A stretch of DNA of 64,000 bases from assembly GCA_031472005.1 (NCBI GenBank), contig PZJY01000005.1, positions 1,054,001 through 1,118,000 on the forward strand. The letters run 5' to 3'. The translations under genes were made by a program, and so were the position numbers. Positions within the stretch are counted from its first letter, which is position 1; each line of letters opens with the position of its first letter. The notes beneath the pieces are model-generated. The model did not search any database. It was not told where the DNA came from and saw only the letters and a list, made by a program, of their open reading frames with translations. Positions 34,348-45,477 of this stretch are shown here, piece after piece. This DNA is from Tetracladium setigerum. Its lineage: Eukaryota > Ascomycota > Leotiomycetes > Helotiales.

Positions 34348-36717
34348 CTAAGCAGGATTGCCCTTCTGTCGCTTGCCTCCCACCCTGGGGCTCGCTTTCA
34401 CCGAATTGGTGGACTTGGGCGGCGCCCCGTTCGCGATTGCTGCATCATCTTCGTTTTTCAACGCAGGCCCACTCGGTCGTCTTCGTTTGTTGTTTTGGGG
34501 GCTCGTCTGAACACTATTCGCACTGGAGTGGGTCTGCTGGCTGTGTTGTGGCAGCATACCTGGGGCTATGGCCGGACTACCATCGACAACCATTGGCGAG
34601 CCCGGAAGATTGAGTTGATTCAAGGCAGGTGAAGCTCCTAGCAGAATCAGTAAAGGTTGAAAACTTGCAGCATCAAAACACTTACCGGGCTGGTTTCCAT
34701 TGGTCACGACAGTATTAACGTATTGCTCAAGTGCCGAGTACGGTGCCAAGTTTGCGTTCTGATGCGAGTAACTAAATAGTGGGTTCATTTGTCCAAGGAC
34801 TTCAACAAACTATTTGTTGTCAACTTGTGTCTCGACCGTTTGAGAGATGTATTACCTCAAGAAATTGGAACACAGAATGCGTAATCCCCATAGTATGCTT
34901 AATCTTGGACTCTCCAGACTCTCCAAGATCGAATTCGGGGGTGGTTGGGCAGGTGACTTTAAAGCCTTCGACTTCTTTTTATTCAGTTCTGGTGACGCCT
35001 TTCCATCCGGTGAATTCATGTTCTTCCATTCTTTTGTCCATTCATGGATTGGACGGGCCGCTTCGATGATTGTCTTTCGGGGAATGAACTCTTCATGAGA
35101 AGTGGTGATGAACTCAAAAGTCTCAATTTTCTGGTTGCTGTCAAAATGGGCTTTCAGGGTACCATTTGCCATCAACTAAATTGGTTAGAACAACTCGCAA
35201 ATGTGGGTTGAGACTGTACCTGATATCCATTATCAAACCAATACACAAAGCTTGACTTTGGACTTTCAACATAATGTTGATTATTTGGAAGAGGTTTCTC
35301 CTGACCCTTCTCCATGATCATTTGCATGTTTTTAACCCCGCTTTCGAAGTGGGTATGGAAGTATCTTGCGAGTGCTGGGAAAGTGATCTCGTACTGCTTG
35401 ACTCCAGCCTCTCCCATAAAAACACCATGTCGGAAGACGCCCTTTGGCGAGAAGAATCGATTCACAAAGTCGGACCAATAATGAAGATCGTCTCGTTGTT
35501 TCGTTGCCTGTGCAGCCAGTTGTTGAGTGCCATTGTTCATATATGCTTGCAGTGGTTTGGAGCTTACCCCGAAATTGCTCAAGTGGTCGGCGAACGCCAT
35601 AAGTTGCAACAAACATTGCCCCCTGTCTCCCTGCCTTTGCTGCTGCTGTTGTATCAATGCCGCATTTTGCTGTGTCTGCATAATTGGTTGTTGACCTTGA
35701 GCCTGTTGCTGGACTAGTAATTGTGGGTTTGGTTGGGCTTGTTGAACTTGAGATTGAGCTTGTGGTTGGTTTTGAGCATTCGCAGCTGCATGTTGTGCTT
35801 GCTGCTGCTGCTGTTGCTGCTGTTGGTGGGCTTGTTGGACTGCAGCCAATTGAGCTTGCTGGATACTCTGAATCTGCTGCGCCGTCATCGGAGTTTGTTG
35901 CGCGTGGTTTCCTCCAGCTTGTGCTTGGGCATTCACTTGCTGCTGCATAGCCATTTGCTGTTGAGCTGCCATGAGCTGTTGTTGATGCTAAATTTGTCAG
36001 TGCCATCATCTCACACCAATACTCTAACATACCTGGTGCTGAGCTTGGGCCTGGGCCTGCTGTTGTTCCATGCTATGCTGAGCTTGTTGTTGGGCAACTT
36101 GTTGCTGCTGCTGTAAATGCTGGGGTAGATTGACGTTCACGGGTCGTGCCATAGGTCCGCCTGCCCGCATCGCATTGAATTGCATCTGGTTCATCCCATT
36201 TGGCATTCCTTGGGGGATGCCACCACTGTATTGTTGCTGGAGCATCTGCTGGCGAGCCTGAGCGGCTCTCTGTTGTTGCATGATTTGATGCTGCTGCATC
36301 TGCTGTTGCAGTTGGGGGTTGTTCGCGACTATATTTGTACCCATGTCAGCCCGGCGATCATATAAATTGCAGCCCCATATTACAGGCCGCCCCAAAGCAC
36401 CACGGCCAAGTATACATACACATCTGCTGTTGCTGCTGCTGGAACAGCTGCGCCTGTTGCGCCTGTCCTGGATTGAGGTGTTGCAATGCGTGTGCACTGG
36501 GCCCGCCAACTCCTTGTGGCATTCCGCCCATCATGGCACCAGGTTGACTAACTTGTGGGCCTGGACCGGAGACTCCCATGTGCATCTGCTGAGGCATGCC
36601 CGGTCCTTGGAGTTGCTGGTTAGGATTGTGAGGGACGCCCATCGGATGTCCTTGGGGGACACCTTGGTGCTGTTGAATCCCTCCGGGCTGGAAGTTCTGG
36701 GCCAAACTTGCCATCAT
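34348..36717 (-). CDS. LIM-binding transcriptional co-regulator (PtaB-like), 1-base gap
   Basis: Six exons, 36717-36420, 36328-36033, 35987-35220, 35175-34856, 34809-34686 and 34637-34348. The first half is Gln/Met/Pro-rich with several poly-Gln runs. The LIM-binding domain begins at QCLLQLMAFADHLSNFG and continues through HYWSDFVNRFFSPKG and KQYEITFPALARYF to THSVFQFLEFVEVLGQMNP. A basic segment (NNKRRRPSG; GGKRQKGN) near the end is a likely nuclear signal. Fungal members (PtaB, Mfg1-like) act with Som1/Flo8-type factors in adhesion, development and biofilm formation. The frame breaks once at a GGGGG run (34937-34941); one added base restores GESKIKHTMGITHSVF and gives 698 codons plus stop. 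Confidence 0.85.
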
Positions 36718-37561
36718 GTTGTAGCTGCTCGACTATCCACAGAGTGGAAATCGAGATGCTCCAATCCGTCAACTAACATGCGCCTCGCGACACAGGGTAC
36801 TCCTCCGCCCACAGGCAAACTTTGTATGGCTGTATGGTTTGCACGTTCGAGCGGCTCTGGTAGTGCCTGTTACTGGAGGTTTGTTGTAGGAATTGTCGCC
36901 TCCTTGTTGTTAGCGTGGAGAGGGCGATGAGTTTCTCGCGGTTTCGCGACGGGTTACAGGCTAAATCGCGCGCGCAGAAAGGGACTTCTCGACTTGAGCT
37001 CACAATGGGAGGAATGGCTCGAGAGAGGATCGTGGAGCGGTGGTACGACTTTGAGGGGCAAGGAGCGAGAAAGTTGTCAGGAGGTTGTGACCGCTATGTA
37101 CCACTGTGTGGTGTGTGACAAGAGGTCCGTCTGAAATGCCCAGGCAATGTCGAAAGCCGTGTCGCAAAAGTCCGATAATCAATGGCCGATCGGGGGCGTG
37201 TGTTCAGCGGCGATAGCCAGGGTGTAAAGTAGTTCTCGAGGCGATTGCTTTGCGTGACAAAATCGAGAAGGCTCCCCGAGGTGTTTGGATGTTTCTTGCT
37301 GTGGTCGGTTGGTCGTGGTCGGTGGTTGTAGTCGTGGATCTTCCGGGACGTTGTTTTGGGGAACCCTGGCGGCTTGGGTGTGCAGATGTGCGATCGATGC
37401 CTGTCACGATGTTCCAGCACACTGAAATTGGGGCACGGCACTTTTGGGCTTCGGGTTCAGCCAACGGTAGGCGAACAACAACAACAGTAAAAGAGCGAGC
37501 GAGCGAGCGCGGAGGGAAAGTGGAGAGAGCGATTAACTTTGTATGGACGGCGAGTGGAGGG

Positions 37562-37613
37562 GAGAGATTGAGAGAGACAGAGTGAGAGAGAGAAAGAGAG
37601 AGAGAGAGAGAGA
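37562..37613. repeat. GA-rich microsatellite
   Basis: Imperfect GA repeat, perfect over about the last 19 bases, located 0.85-0.9 kb upstream of the PtaB-like start codon. Confidence 0.75.
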
Positions 37614-38561
37614 TTATGGATATGAAGATATAAACAACTCAGTGGTGGGGGAAGATCTTTAGAAATGAGGGAGGAGGGAAAGGAATGAAATAATAATGGC
37701 CATCACAGAAAGGGAGGAGGACGGCAGCGGCGTTTGGATGGACTTTTGGGATTGTTGGGGGGAAGGCTCAAAGGCTCAAGGGGAACGGTCTTCCGACTTC
37801 TGGCCGCCTCCCGGAAAGCTTCAAGGCTCTCGACCATGGTCACGTGATATGGGTGTAGAAATGAGATCTGGTGGCTGTACGCTAGTTTAAAGGGGCTTAG
37901 CGTGTGCTTGGCGTCTAGTTATGTATTGACCTCAACTTTTTTTCTTCGAGCTTGCTCTTCTTCATCCATCTTCACCTCCAACCAACATCCAACACCGACA
38001 ACTTCTCCCCATGCAGCGCGCAATGGCTGCGAGCTGCAAGGGAGTCTCCCGGCTATGGTATGTTTGTTCTCGATCTCCTCTCCTCTCCTGCCCTCCACCC
38101 GCTCTTCAATGATGACAATTTGACACAACACTTCTTTTCCCTACTTAATCGTCCATGATGAAGTTGATTTTTGTTCGGGCTTCACATACGTGGGGAGCTT
38201 GTTACTTGCCAGTACTTTTGTCTGAGATAAAGCAACTATCTGCTGCTCTTGCTGTCTGCCTTCATCGAAACTTGAAGCTAACTCGCAAAGATTTCCAGTA
38301 CCCCGCCATTCCATCTTCGCGTCGCGCGCCGGCTTCCACCCGACTTCCAGCATATGCTTGAAGGACGTCAGCGCGTATGACCTCGGTCTGCACGTTGTCT
38401 GCCGATGCAAAAGCAATAGAGCGCCCGCTCTGTTAACTTTTATTCCCATAAATCAACACGCATGCAAACTTTCTTCTTGAAGGATCTGCTGCTGTCTTTG
38501 CTCCATCCTCACACAAGCCTTCTGGCAACTAACCCCTGCAGGAACTCTGCTTCCTTCCACA

Positions 38562-38574
38562 CCCCCCCCCCCCC
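38562..38574. repeat. 13-base C homopolymer
   Basis: Run of 13 C residues followed by an A-rich stretch. Given the one-base losses seen in shorter G/C runs, its true length is uncertain. Confidence 0.8.
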
Positions 38575-40784
38575 AACAAAAAAAAGGTCAGTTTCCATCA
38601 TCAATTTTTTTCTCTTCCTCCCCAGCTATTATGATGAAACACATACCACATTCGCAGTTTTCACTCTAGTCCAACCACTTAGAACCTGACCGGGCGATGA
38701 GGGCTCATTTCTTCCTTGGATGTCTGATTTAGCTTTCTATCACTTATTTTCTTCGCCTGCACAAGATAATTGGAATCAGTTTTACTGACTTCGTGATAAG
38801 ATAGGAACCTTACAGGCCAAATTGCCAACAAATATGAACATGCTTCAATATGCTTGAAGGGTGCTCATGATACACCGTAGAATTAGAATTAAAATTAATA
38901 TTATCTTTCACATTTCCAATTCTTTCCATTTCCCTACCGTTTTGTGCGCCGTGATTTCATCTCCCTGCTTGTATGTTTCTGTGACAACCTTGCCATCCCA
39001 GGCAACCTTCGCTCCAAGTCGATCCAAGTCAAAGTACAAAGGCCACGCGGGGGCAGCCAGAGCATGATGCTGATTTTTCTGTTGTATTCAGCGTAAAGCT
39101 TCAGCCATGTCATCAGCTCGAGGAGAAGTAAGCTTCGAGCTCAAGATATTCTCACGTTGGGGCAAATACTGCTTATGAAGTTGTGAGAGGCGGTAACTAT
39201 AGACTTCGACGACCATCAATCTCTCCGACACATCGATACTATATCACCAAGCCCAACTTCAAACTAGATAGCAGCTTATTTACCTACCAAAGAATCAATT
39301 CCAAGTAGGACCAACCTCCCTTGGGCCAGTAGTATTTCGAGGTTGAGACTGAAAAGGGACGGACCACCAGTTGAAGAAAATTCCGACATTATTTGCATTA
39401 TTAAACATGAACTTGCGAACCTTCACTCTCTCTTCTTTTCTTGTCAGCTGATAAAATGGTTTATAGTTTTAGACGGTCTATCGGCCTCGTTACTTCACAA
39501 ATTGAGTTGGAAGATAGGAGGTCGATGTTTTCCAAACTCAATCATTTCCCTTTCCTTGCTTTTCTCAAGTTTTCTTAGGAATCAACACAGAAGTAATTCG
39601 CTCCGGCGTTCTTTTCCAGCATTGAATTCACATCGGAAATGTCAGAAAACGCACAAGTCAATCCCAAACGCTATTGTTCCTAAGGCACAGACACATCCAG
39701 ATTTCGCATCCAAAGAATGGTCACGCGCAGCTATTTCGGCTAATTAGCACTTCTCAATTTGAATGAGTATCAAACAACACAGGCCATCTCCTAGCAAAAA
39801 CCCCAAACTACAGATATTTATGGCCATTCAACATTGTTACATCAACCATACCTTGTGGAAACAACGCTCGCCGCCCTTTACAATGGCAAGGATACGCAAA
39901 TTCCTGGGGCTTCAGTTGCCGCTTGTGCAATTCTTCTGGACTGCTTACAAGAGAGATGTGATGGACAGGCTAAAGCTTTTACATAATCTTACATATCGAA
40001 GCTTGAGGGTATCTGAGAATCATGAGAAAATTGCATTTGGGAAAGCTATTCCAGTCGTGAGAGATTCGCTGGATAATAACAGAAGGAGATAGATATGGGT
40101 GTATAGATCACGTTGAGTTACTAGTCCTCGTAATGGTCTTGAAGACACACTGATGATGGAAATTAGTATTAACTCACTTGAAAATCATCAACATCATAAG
40201 TCCTTAATCTTTAATAAGCGTTTCCAAGTCATGAAAGAACTATAGAAGGGAGGCTAGACAATGAGTTTGTGTATTTTTCTTTTGGGAGGTGGCTTTCTGA
40301 CTGGATTGGTACATTTGGAATAGGAAAGAAAGATGTTGCAATGAATTAAGATGACTTGCAGAGAAAAAAGTGTTCAGAGCCTATTCGAGGTAATGCTTTT
40401 CTAGACAGGACAACCTACATACAGTACCGACGGTTGGGGCAATATTCACAACTATATAGTGATGCGTGGAACAGTCTGTGCCTACTCACTTAACCAGAAT
40501 GACAAACTGGTCTTTTCGGGCAAGTTTTCTTAGCTCGAGAGGACAATAGCTCAAGTTAGGTCCGTTGTGGAAGGAAAAATGTGACAAAGGACATACGAAG
40601 AAAGGAAATGTATTTTTTGGTCTAAATTGACGTCCAGCCCAGGCCACACCATAAGCAGCACCTGGAAGACTACCTACCTGCCCACAATATCCATTATTTA
40701 CACATTTTAATTTACCCACCCTGTACTCCATCCACCTCAGAGAACATCCATGTTTTGCAGAAAGAAGAGCGGGCAGAAACTAAA

Positions 40785-42159
40785 TCAAGAGACCTCCTGA
40801 ATCATCTTCCCTCCCATACCACCACCAGGAGCCGCCTTGACACTATTCCCAAAGAGAGTACCAACTGGAGCCTCCAACCACTCCTCAGGAACACCAATAC
40901 GATTGCCATTCTTGTTGCTGACCCATCGGACAAAGGTAGCATCGGGTTTCTTCTGGCTTTCCGCGACCGGACTACCCTCGGCAAGGCCGTCTTTGGCGTT
41001 GCGGCGAGAGTTGGTTTTGGGAGCTTGTTTCTTGAGAAGCTTGTTGATGGTTTCCATCTATGATTTGTTAGCTCGTGAGTTAGTGTTTGAAGAGGGGGGT
41101 TATTAGCGAACCTTTTCTTCTTCGTTTCGCTTCTCGCTCAAGTTCTTGCGTCGGCGAGCCATTTCGGCACGTCTCATTGCATGCTCTTCCGCTGTGAAGT
41201 GTTTCTTTGCTTGGACCTCTGTGATTTGATTAGCTTGAGTAATTTTTGTGGTTTTGGAATAACATACCATCAGGTAGGGCCATGAGAAAGCCACTTTCTG
41301 TATCGTCGAACCTTGCTCGTTGTCTCTTAGTCAACTTGCTGAGATCGGGCGTCGATCCTCTGCTTCCACCACCTGGTGTCTCTTCATCATCACTATCCAG
41401 CGGCTCTTCCTCCTCAATCTCTTCTCCTTCGGCGTCTTCGTCTTCGCCCTCGGCATCTTCATCATTGCCTGACTGCATGGCTTCTTCCTCCTCGACATCG
41501 TCACCAAGAGCGCTACTCAAATCGCTCAACTCTTCGTCTTCGCTACCATCCTCCATCTCTTTTTCCTCGACAGTCTTATTGTCTACCTTTGGCGGTGGCT
41601 TGATAACGATAGATTGTTTGCCAGATGAAGCTTTGGAGACTTTGATGACTGGTGGTGGTGGAGGAGGTATATCCAAGTCCATGTCAATATCACCTTCCGC
41701 ATCTTCGTCTCCTAGTCCATCATCCTCTGCATCTTCATCCAACTCGCCCTCTGCATCCTCGTCCTCGTCCTCGTCGTCCATGTCCATGTCGACGTCCTCA
41801 TCACTGTCGCTCTCCATGACATAGCTCTTCGTCACATTCCTAGCTCTTTTCCCCTCAATGATCTTACCACCAATAAAAGGATCCTTGACAGGAACAGCGG
41901 CATTGGACTTTGAAGATGAGCCAGAGCTGGTGCGAGTCGCCTCTCGAAGCTTGCTAGCCGAGGTCTTGACAGTTAAACGCATAGATTGAGGGCTGGTCGA
42001 TGAGGGCGGGGCGGGTCCACGTGATACTGTTGCTGTTGCTTTACTCTCTAGTGTTGTGCGACGCGATCTTTGTGTTCTAGGTGGCGAAGGAGACGCATCG
42101 TCAGCAATTGCTTCTGCAGCTCTCGCGGCCGCTGAACGCTGGCTACGACGTGTTGACAT
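40785..42159 (-). CDS. ies2: INO80 complex subunit Ies2 (PAPA-1-like)
   Basis: Three exons, 42159-41268, 41218-41112 and 41057-40785, encode 423 residues. The second donor is the less common GTTCGC. The start is the ATG giving MSTRRSQRSAAARAAEA, after a pyrimidine-rich leader; the frame is open further upstream without an ATG. The middle is a long acidic region of Glu/Asp repeats. The C-terminal part has KLTKRQRARFDD and the PAPA-1-like helix AKKHFTAEEHAMRRAEMARR, and ends with a TFVRWVSNKNG strand and GVPEEWLEAPVG. Ies2 is part of the INO80 nucleosome remodeller and stimulates its ATPase core in yeast. Frames are intact. Confidence 0.85.
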
Positions 42160-43131
42160 GTTGGATGGATTGATATGAGGAGTGGGCAGTGAGATGTGTG
42201 ATGAGAGACTTGAATTTGAGGGTAAATCAGAGGAAGGGGTGGGTTCGATGAAGGACAAATTGTCAAGTAAGAAAGGTCGGGGAGGGAAGCTGGAAAAGAT
42301 GAGGGATTCGGGACGAGCTTGATAAGAAGATGGAGTTGAGGAAAGGTAGGCGCCATGCATAGCCGCGATTCCATCAACAAGAATTCTTGGTGTGCCAATC
42401 ACGACTTCATCCGGCCTTGTACAGGACGTGTATTCAATGCTAGGCCATCCAACCGCAAGATGACATTTTCATCTCCACCACGCATTGTTTAAAGGACATA
42501 CAGCAAGGCAAGGATCTTCACCAGGCACTAGCCAAGGATACCGTTAAATTACAAATAAATATAATGTACTTCATAAAACAAAACAAAGGTGACTACTAAC
42601 CCCTTCTTCGTTGGAGTTGCTGGTTTGGTATTCAGCCCAATGAGATCAAGTCCTTCCTCTGTACCCTCAGAATCAGTGCTGACTCTTCGTAGCTTCTTTA
42701 GAGGTCTTTCATTTCTTCCAGACATGTTGTCAAACGGCTGTTTTGATGTAGGATCGAGTGTGGTCTGGATCTGTGAGGTTTGTGATTGGGATGTCGTTGA
42801 AATAAAGTTGTCGGAAGGCGCAATGCAAGACCTCAGTTGCAGACAATTGATTACTGTTTACAACGGTGATATTGATATGAATGTGATATGAGGGTGGAAA
42901 GCGTGGTAACACAGTTGCAAACTACGATGGAATTGTGCTCTCAAACGCATCTGGATGTCACGAAGTTGTGAGAATGTGGTTCCAGCTTCTGGCCAATGGC
43001 GAGAGCTGGTGAGAGATTATGTAAACCTCAATCACAGGCCGAGGCTTTTTGAGTTCCAGCCGACCAAAGCAACAACAAGAAGGTCCCGACTTGCGCCAAA
43101 CTTCCATTCTCCATCGCTATTTCCCGTCAAC
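42160..43131. other. Divergent promoter, Ies2 / Pex14-33
   Basis: Ies2 runs leftward and the peroxin gene rightward. The region holds the Ies2 leader (from about 42400 down) and a small candidate coding stretch on the minus strand at about 42549-42725, listed separately. Confidence 0.5.
42549..42725 (-). CDS. Possible small protein, unsupported family
   Basis: From an ATG at 42725 the minus strand reads about 42 residues that look protein-like (SGRNERPLKKLRRV, then a Ser/Glu-rich and a Thr/Pro/Lys-rich part). Then either it continues unspliced to a stop after about 58 residues, or a GTTAGT donor at 42600 is used. One acceptor at 42528 gives only about 44 residues; another nearer 42440 would join it to the frame leading into Ies2. 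I cannot choose between a tiny gene, an alternative Ies2 first exon and chance. Its basic/acidic composition differs from the CT-rich leader beside it. Confidence 0.25.
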   Translation of the reverse strand: MSGRNERPLKKLRRVSTDSEGTEEGLDLIGLNTKPATPTKKGLVVTFVLFYEVHYIYL

Positions 43132-44292
43132 ATGAGCGACTCGGACGAGACTCCAAAGAAGGTCGAGGCGCCATCATGGCAAGCCAAATCATCAGATGAA
43201 TCTCCGCAGGAAAAGCAGCAGACCTCCTCAGAAGAATCGGAATCGCGAGGCGCTATCGTTGAGCAAGCGAAGCGATTCCTCGAGCAGGATGAAGTGCGCG
43301 ATGAGTCTACAGACAAGAAAATTGCTTTCTTAGAGAGCAAGGGCTTGCAGGGCGATGAAATACAACAGCTTCTGGGCATTTCGAGGAATAGAGAAGCTAC
43401 CTCGGAGGTAAGCCTTGAGCTCTCAATTAAATCAGAGGTATTCGCTAACAGACAAGCAGACAATAAAGCCCGATTCCCCTCCAGCATCTCCTCCACCTCC
43501 TCCATCGCCGCCTCCAGCTCCCCCCTCTCCAATCCAAACTCCCTACGAGCAACCAACCAACTACACCCCCAGAGAGACTCGCCCCCAATAATCACATATC
43601 CCGAGTTCCTCACGACTCCAACACATCCCTCACCATTAATCACAAAACCCCGCCTTCTCGCAACACTTTACATCTTTAGCTCACTATCATTCCTTCTGTA
43701 TGGAACTTCGAATTACCTTGTAACACCCATGCTTGCTTCTCTCACAAGCTCCAGACTTTCACTACTTTCGAGTGCGTCAGAGAATCTCACAAAGTTAATT
43801 TCGAGGTTGGAGGGATTGGTCTCGGAGATACCAACGACAGGAACCGGAAAGATAGTTGGTGATGGAGACAAGGGCGTTGACAGCGACAGCGACTCTGATC
43901 CAACGGAACTCTTCCATCGAGATATTGGAGTCCAAACCTCACTTCCCTCGACGCCCTCTTCCCCCATCATCTCAGATACCAACACTGGGCTTTCTACACA
44001 AACCAACAACCTCAAGGGTCTCACTGCATCTCTCCGCTCTCTACTGCAAGAGAATGCCAACCTGGCCGAGTCAACTCAAGATTTAGAGTCTTCAATCGGT
44101 GTATTGAGGGAGTACTGCGATGAGTTAGCCTATGTTCAGCCAGTCACGACATATGGATACAATGGTGGTCTTGGTAGAGCGGAAGAGAAGGATGATGAGA
44201 TTGCAAAAGTAAAGGCTAGTATCAGAGGTGTCAAAGGTGTTCTGTTGAGCGCAAGGAGCTTTCCCGGTGGCGTGCGGGCTGGTGTCAGGTAA
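43132..44292 (+). CDS. Pex14/Pex33-type peroxin, 1-base gap
   Basis: The N-terminal Pex14 domain reads IVEQAKRFLEQDEVR then DKKIAFLESKGLQGDEI, the part that binds Pex5 and Pex19. I place a 52-nt intron at 43408-43459 (GTAAGC...CAG). Spliced, the next part is a proline-rich linker, as expected for Pex14. It then hits a stop unless one C is added to the CCCCC run at 43582-43586, after which IITYPEFLTTPT, a membrane segment (LLATLYIFSSLSFLLYG) and coiled-coil regions follow in frame. That gives 369 codons plus stop. Layout resembles the Pex14/17 or Pex33 proteins of filamentous fungi, in the peroxisomal docking complex. Unspliced, the frame happens to stay open, which can mislead automatic annotation. 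Confidence 0.8.
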   Translation: MSDSDETPKKVEAPSWQAKSSDESPQEKQQTSSEESESRGAIVEQAKRFLEQDEVRDESTDKKIAFLESKGLQGDEIQQLLGISRNREATSEVSLELSIKSEVFANRQADNKARFPSSISSTSSIAASSSPLSNPNSLRATNQLHPQRDSPPIITYPEFLTTPTHPSPLITKPRLLATLYIFSSLSFLLYGTSNYLVTPMLASLTSSRLSLLSSASENLTKLISRLEGLVSEIPTTGTGKIVGDGDKGVDSDSDSDPTELFHRDIGVQTSLPSTPSSPIISDTNTGLSTQTNNLKGLTASLRSLLQENANLAESTQDLESSIGVLREYCDELAYVQPVTTYGYNGGLGRAEEKDDEIAKVKASIRGVKGVLLSARSFPGGVRAGVR

Positions 44293-45477
44293 ATAGAGTT
44301 GTAATATTAGAGAGGTGTTCATGAATGATGATAGGATTGCAAGGATATTTTCATTTACGATCTATTTCCCCGTTGTGGCGTCTTCTCCACTTCGAATTTT
44401 CCCTACATTTCAGAAAGTACTCACGGCCTCTAGTCAAGTTTTAGTATATTACTGCCTACCAAAGCAGCATCTTTCCCACTCGAGACTCCAATGGGTCTAA
44501 ACACTTGGCTTCTGAATTACTCCCGTCGCCCATCTCCAAGAGTTTCAATTTATTCTTCATTTCTTTTTTGTTTGCTTCATCACAAATCCACGATAGATAG
44601 CCAATCCTTACCACATGAGGAGCATGCCAACCCATAAAAGAATTTTACTAGTGATTCTGTTCATTGGTGTTTGGCACTTTGAATGAATAAAAGCAGGTAG
44701 CTTCCAGAACGCATCTTGCTAACCCAAAAATATCTCATAGTCCGGGGGGAAAACACGTTACTTTGGTAGGATTGATTGCGGATTTTATTCAGCCTTTAGT
44801 TCACAACTAGCTTTAAACCAAACAATCTCCCCACGAACTAAATCTGAGCTTCCTCGTTCACGTCTTTGACGAATTGTCATCTTTTTTTTCATTTTACACT
44901 GTGATAGTGAGTTTTTTTCGTTATTACTCAATCAATATTTTTTTTAAGACAATTTTCCACAAACACAGGTTCTGTGGTGTAAAATTGAACAAGAGAGTTG
45001 TAGACGATGGCAAAAATGAAGGAATAGCTTTGGGGCAGTATTCCAAAGTGAGAATTAGCAATGAGCAGTAACAGAACAGGGTCTCTTTGAATAAATTCCA
45101 ATCTTTCGTTAGGAATCAAAGGATGTTTGGATTGGAGAAGTAATTAGGAAGTGTAGCAAACAAAAACTCGCTTATTCTGCAATATCAACAACGATGCAAC
45201 TCCCCATAACATCTTCCCAAAGTAAAGAAACGTATTATTATGGAAATTTTGACCTGTTTCTTTCTTGAAGAAAAGGAGATAGTCACACGCAGATAGCAAA
45301 CCCTCTTTCATATCCCCCCTTTGGCGAACTCCCTTTCTCCCTCCAAGCTCCCCGCCTATATAACACCCTCTCGGCTCGTACTCCCTCCAATCTCTCTCCA
45401 ACATCCTCAAATATCCTTCACGGCTCCTACAAACCTCAAAGCTTCTAGTCAACTGCATTAAGATCAAGTTCAACACA
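44293..45477. other. Intergenic, AT-rich
   Basis: No gene found. The T-rich part near 44870-44950 and short frames there show no family features. The last 150 bases are a CT-rich leader for the gene starting at 45478. Confidence 0.5.

Larger units (their letters stand above)
36718..40784. other. 4 kb gene-poor region with long leader
   Basis: The first kilobase upstream of the PtaB-like gene is rich in GA/CT and probably a long 5' leader and promoter, as is common for fungal regulators. A GA microsatellite lies near 37600 and a 13-base C run at 38562-38574. Frames at 37250-37585, 39343-39747 and 39763-40092 show no domain, no splice partner and no codon pattern that I trust. From 40400 the sequence is the 3' side of Ies2. 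Confidence 0.45.

Noticed and set aside
37250..37585. Plus-strand 111-codon frame upstream of the PtaB-like gene
   Set aside because: Lies in a purine/GT-rich leader-like region; composition explains the open frame.
39763..40092. Plus-strand 109-codon frame
   Set aside because: ATG-led but no domain, no leader signal and no context; about as long as expected for the longest random frame in a 4 kb gap.
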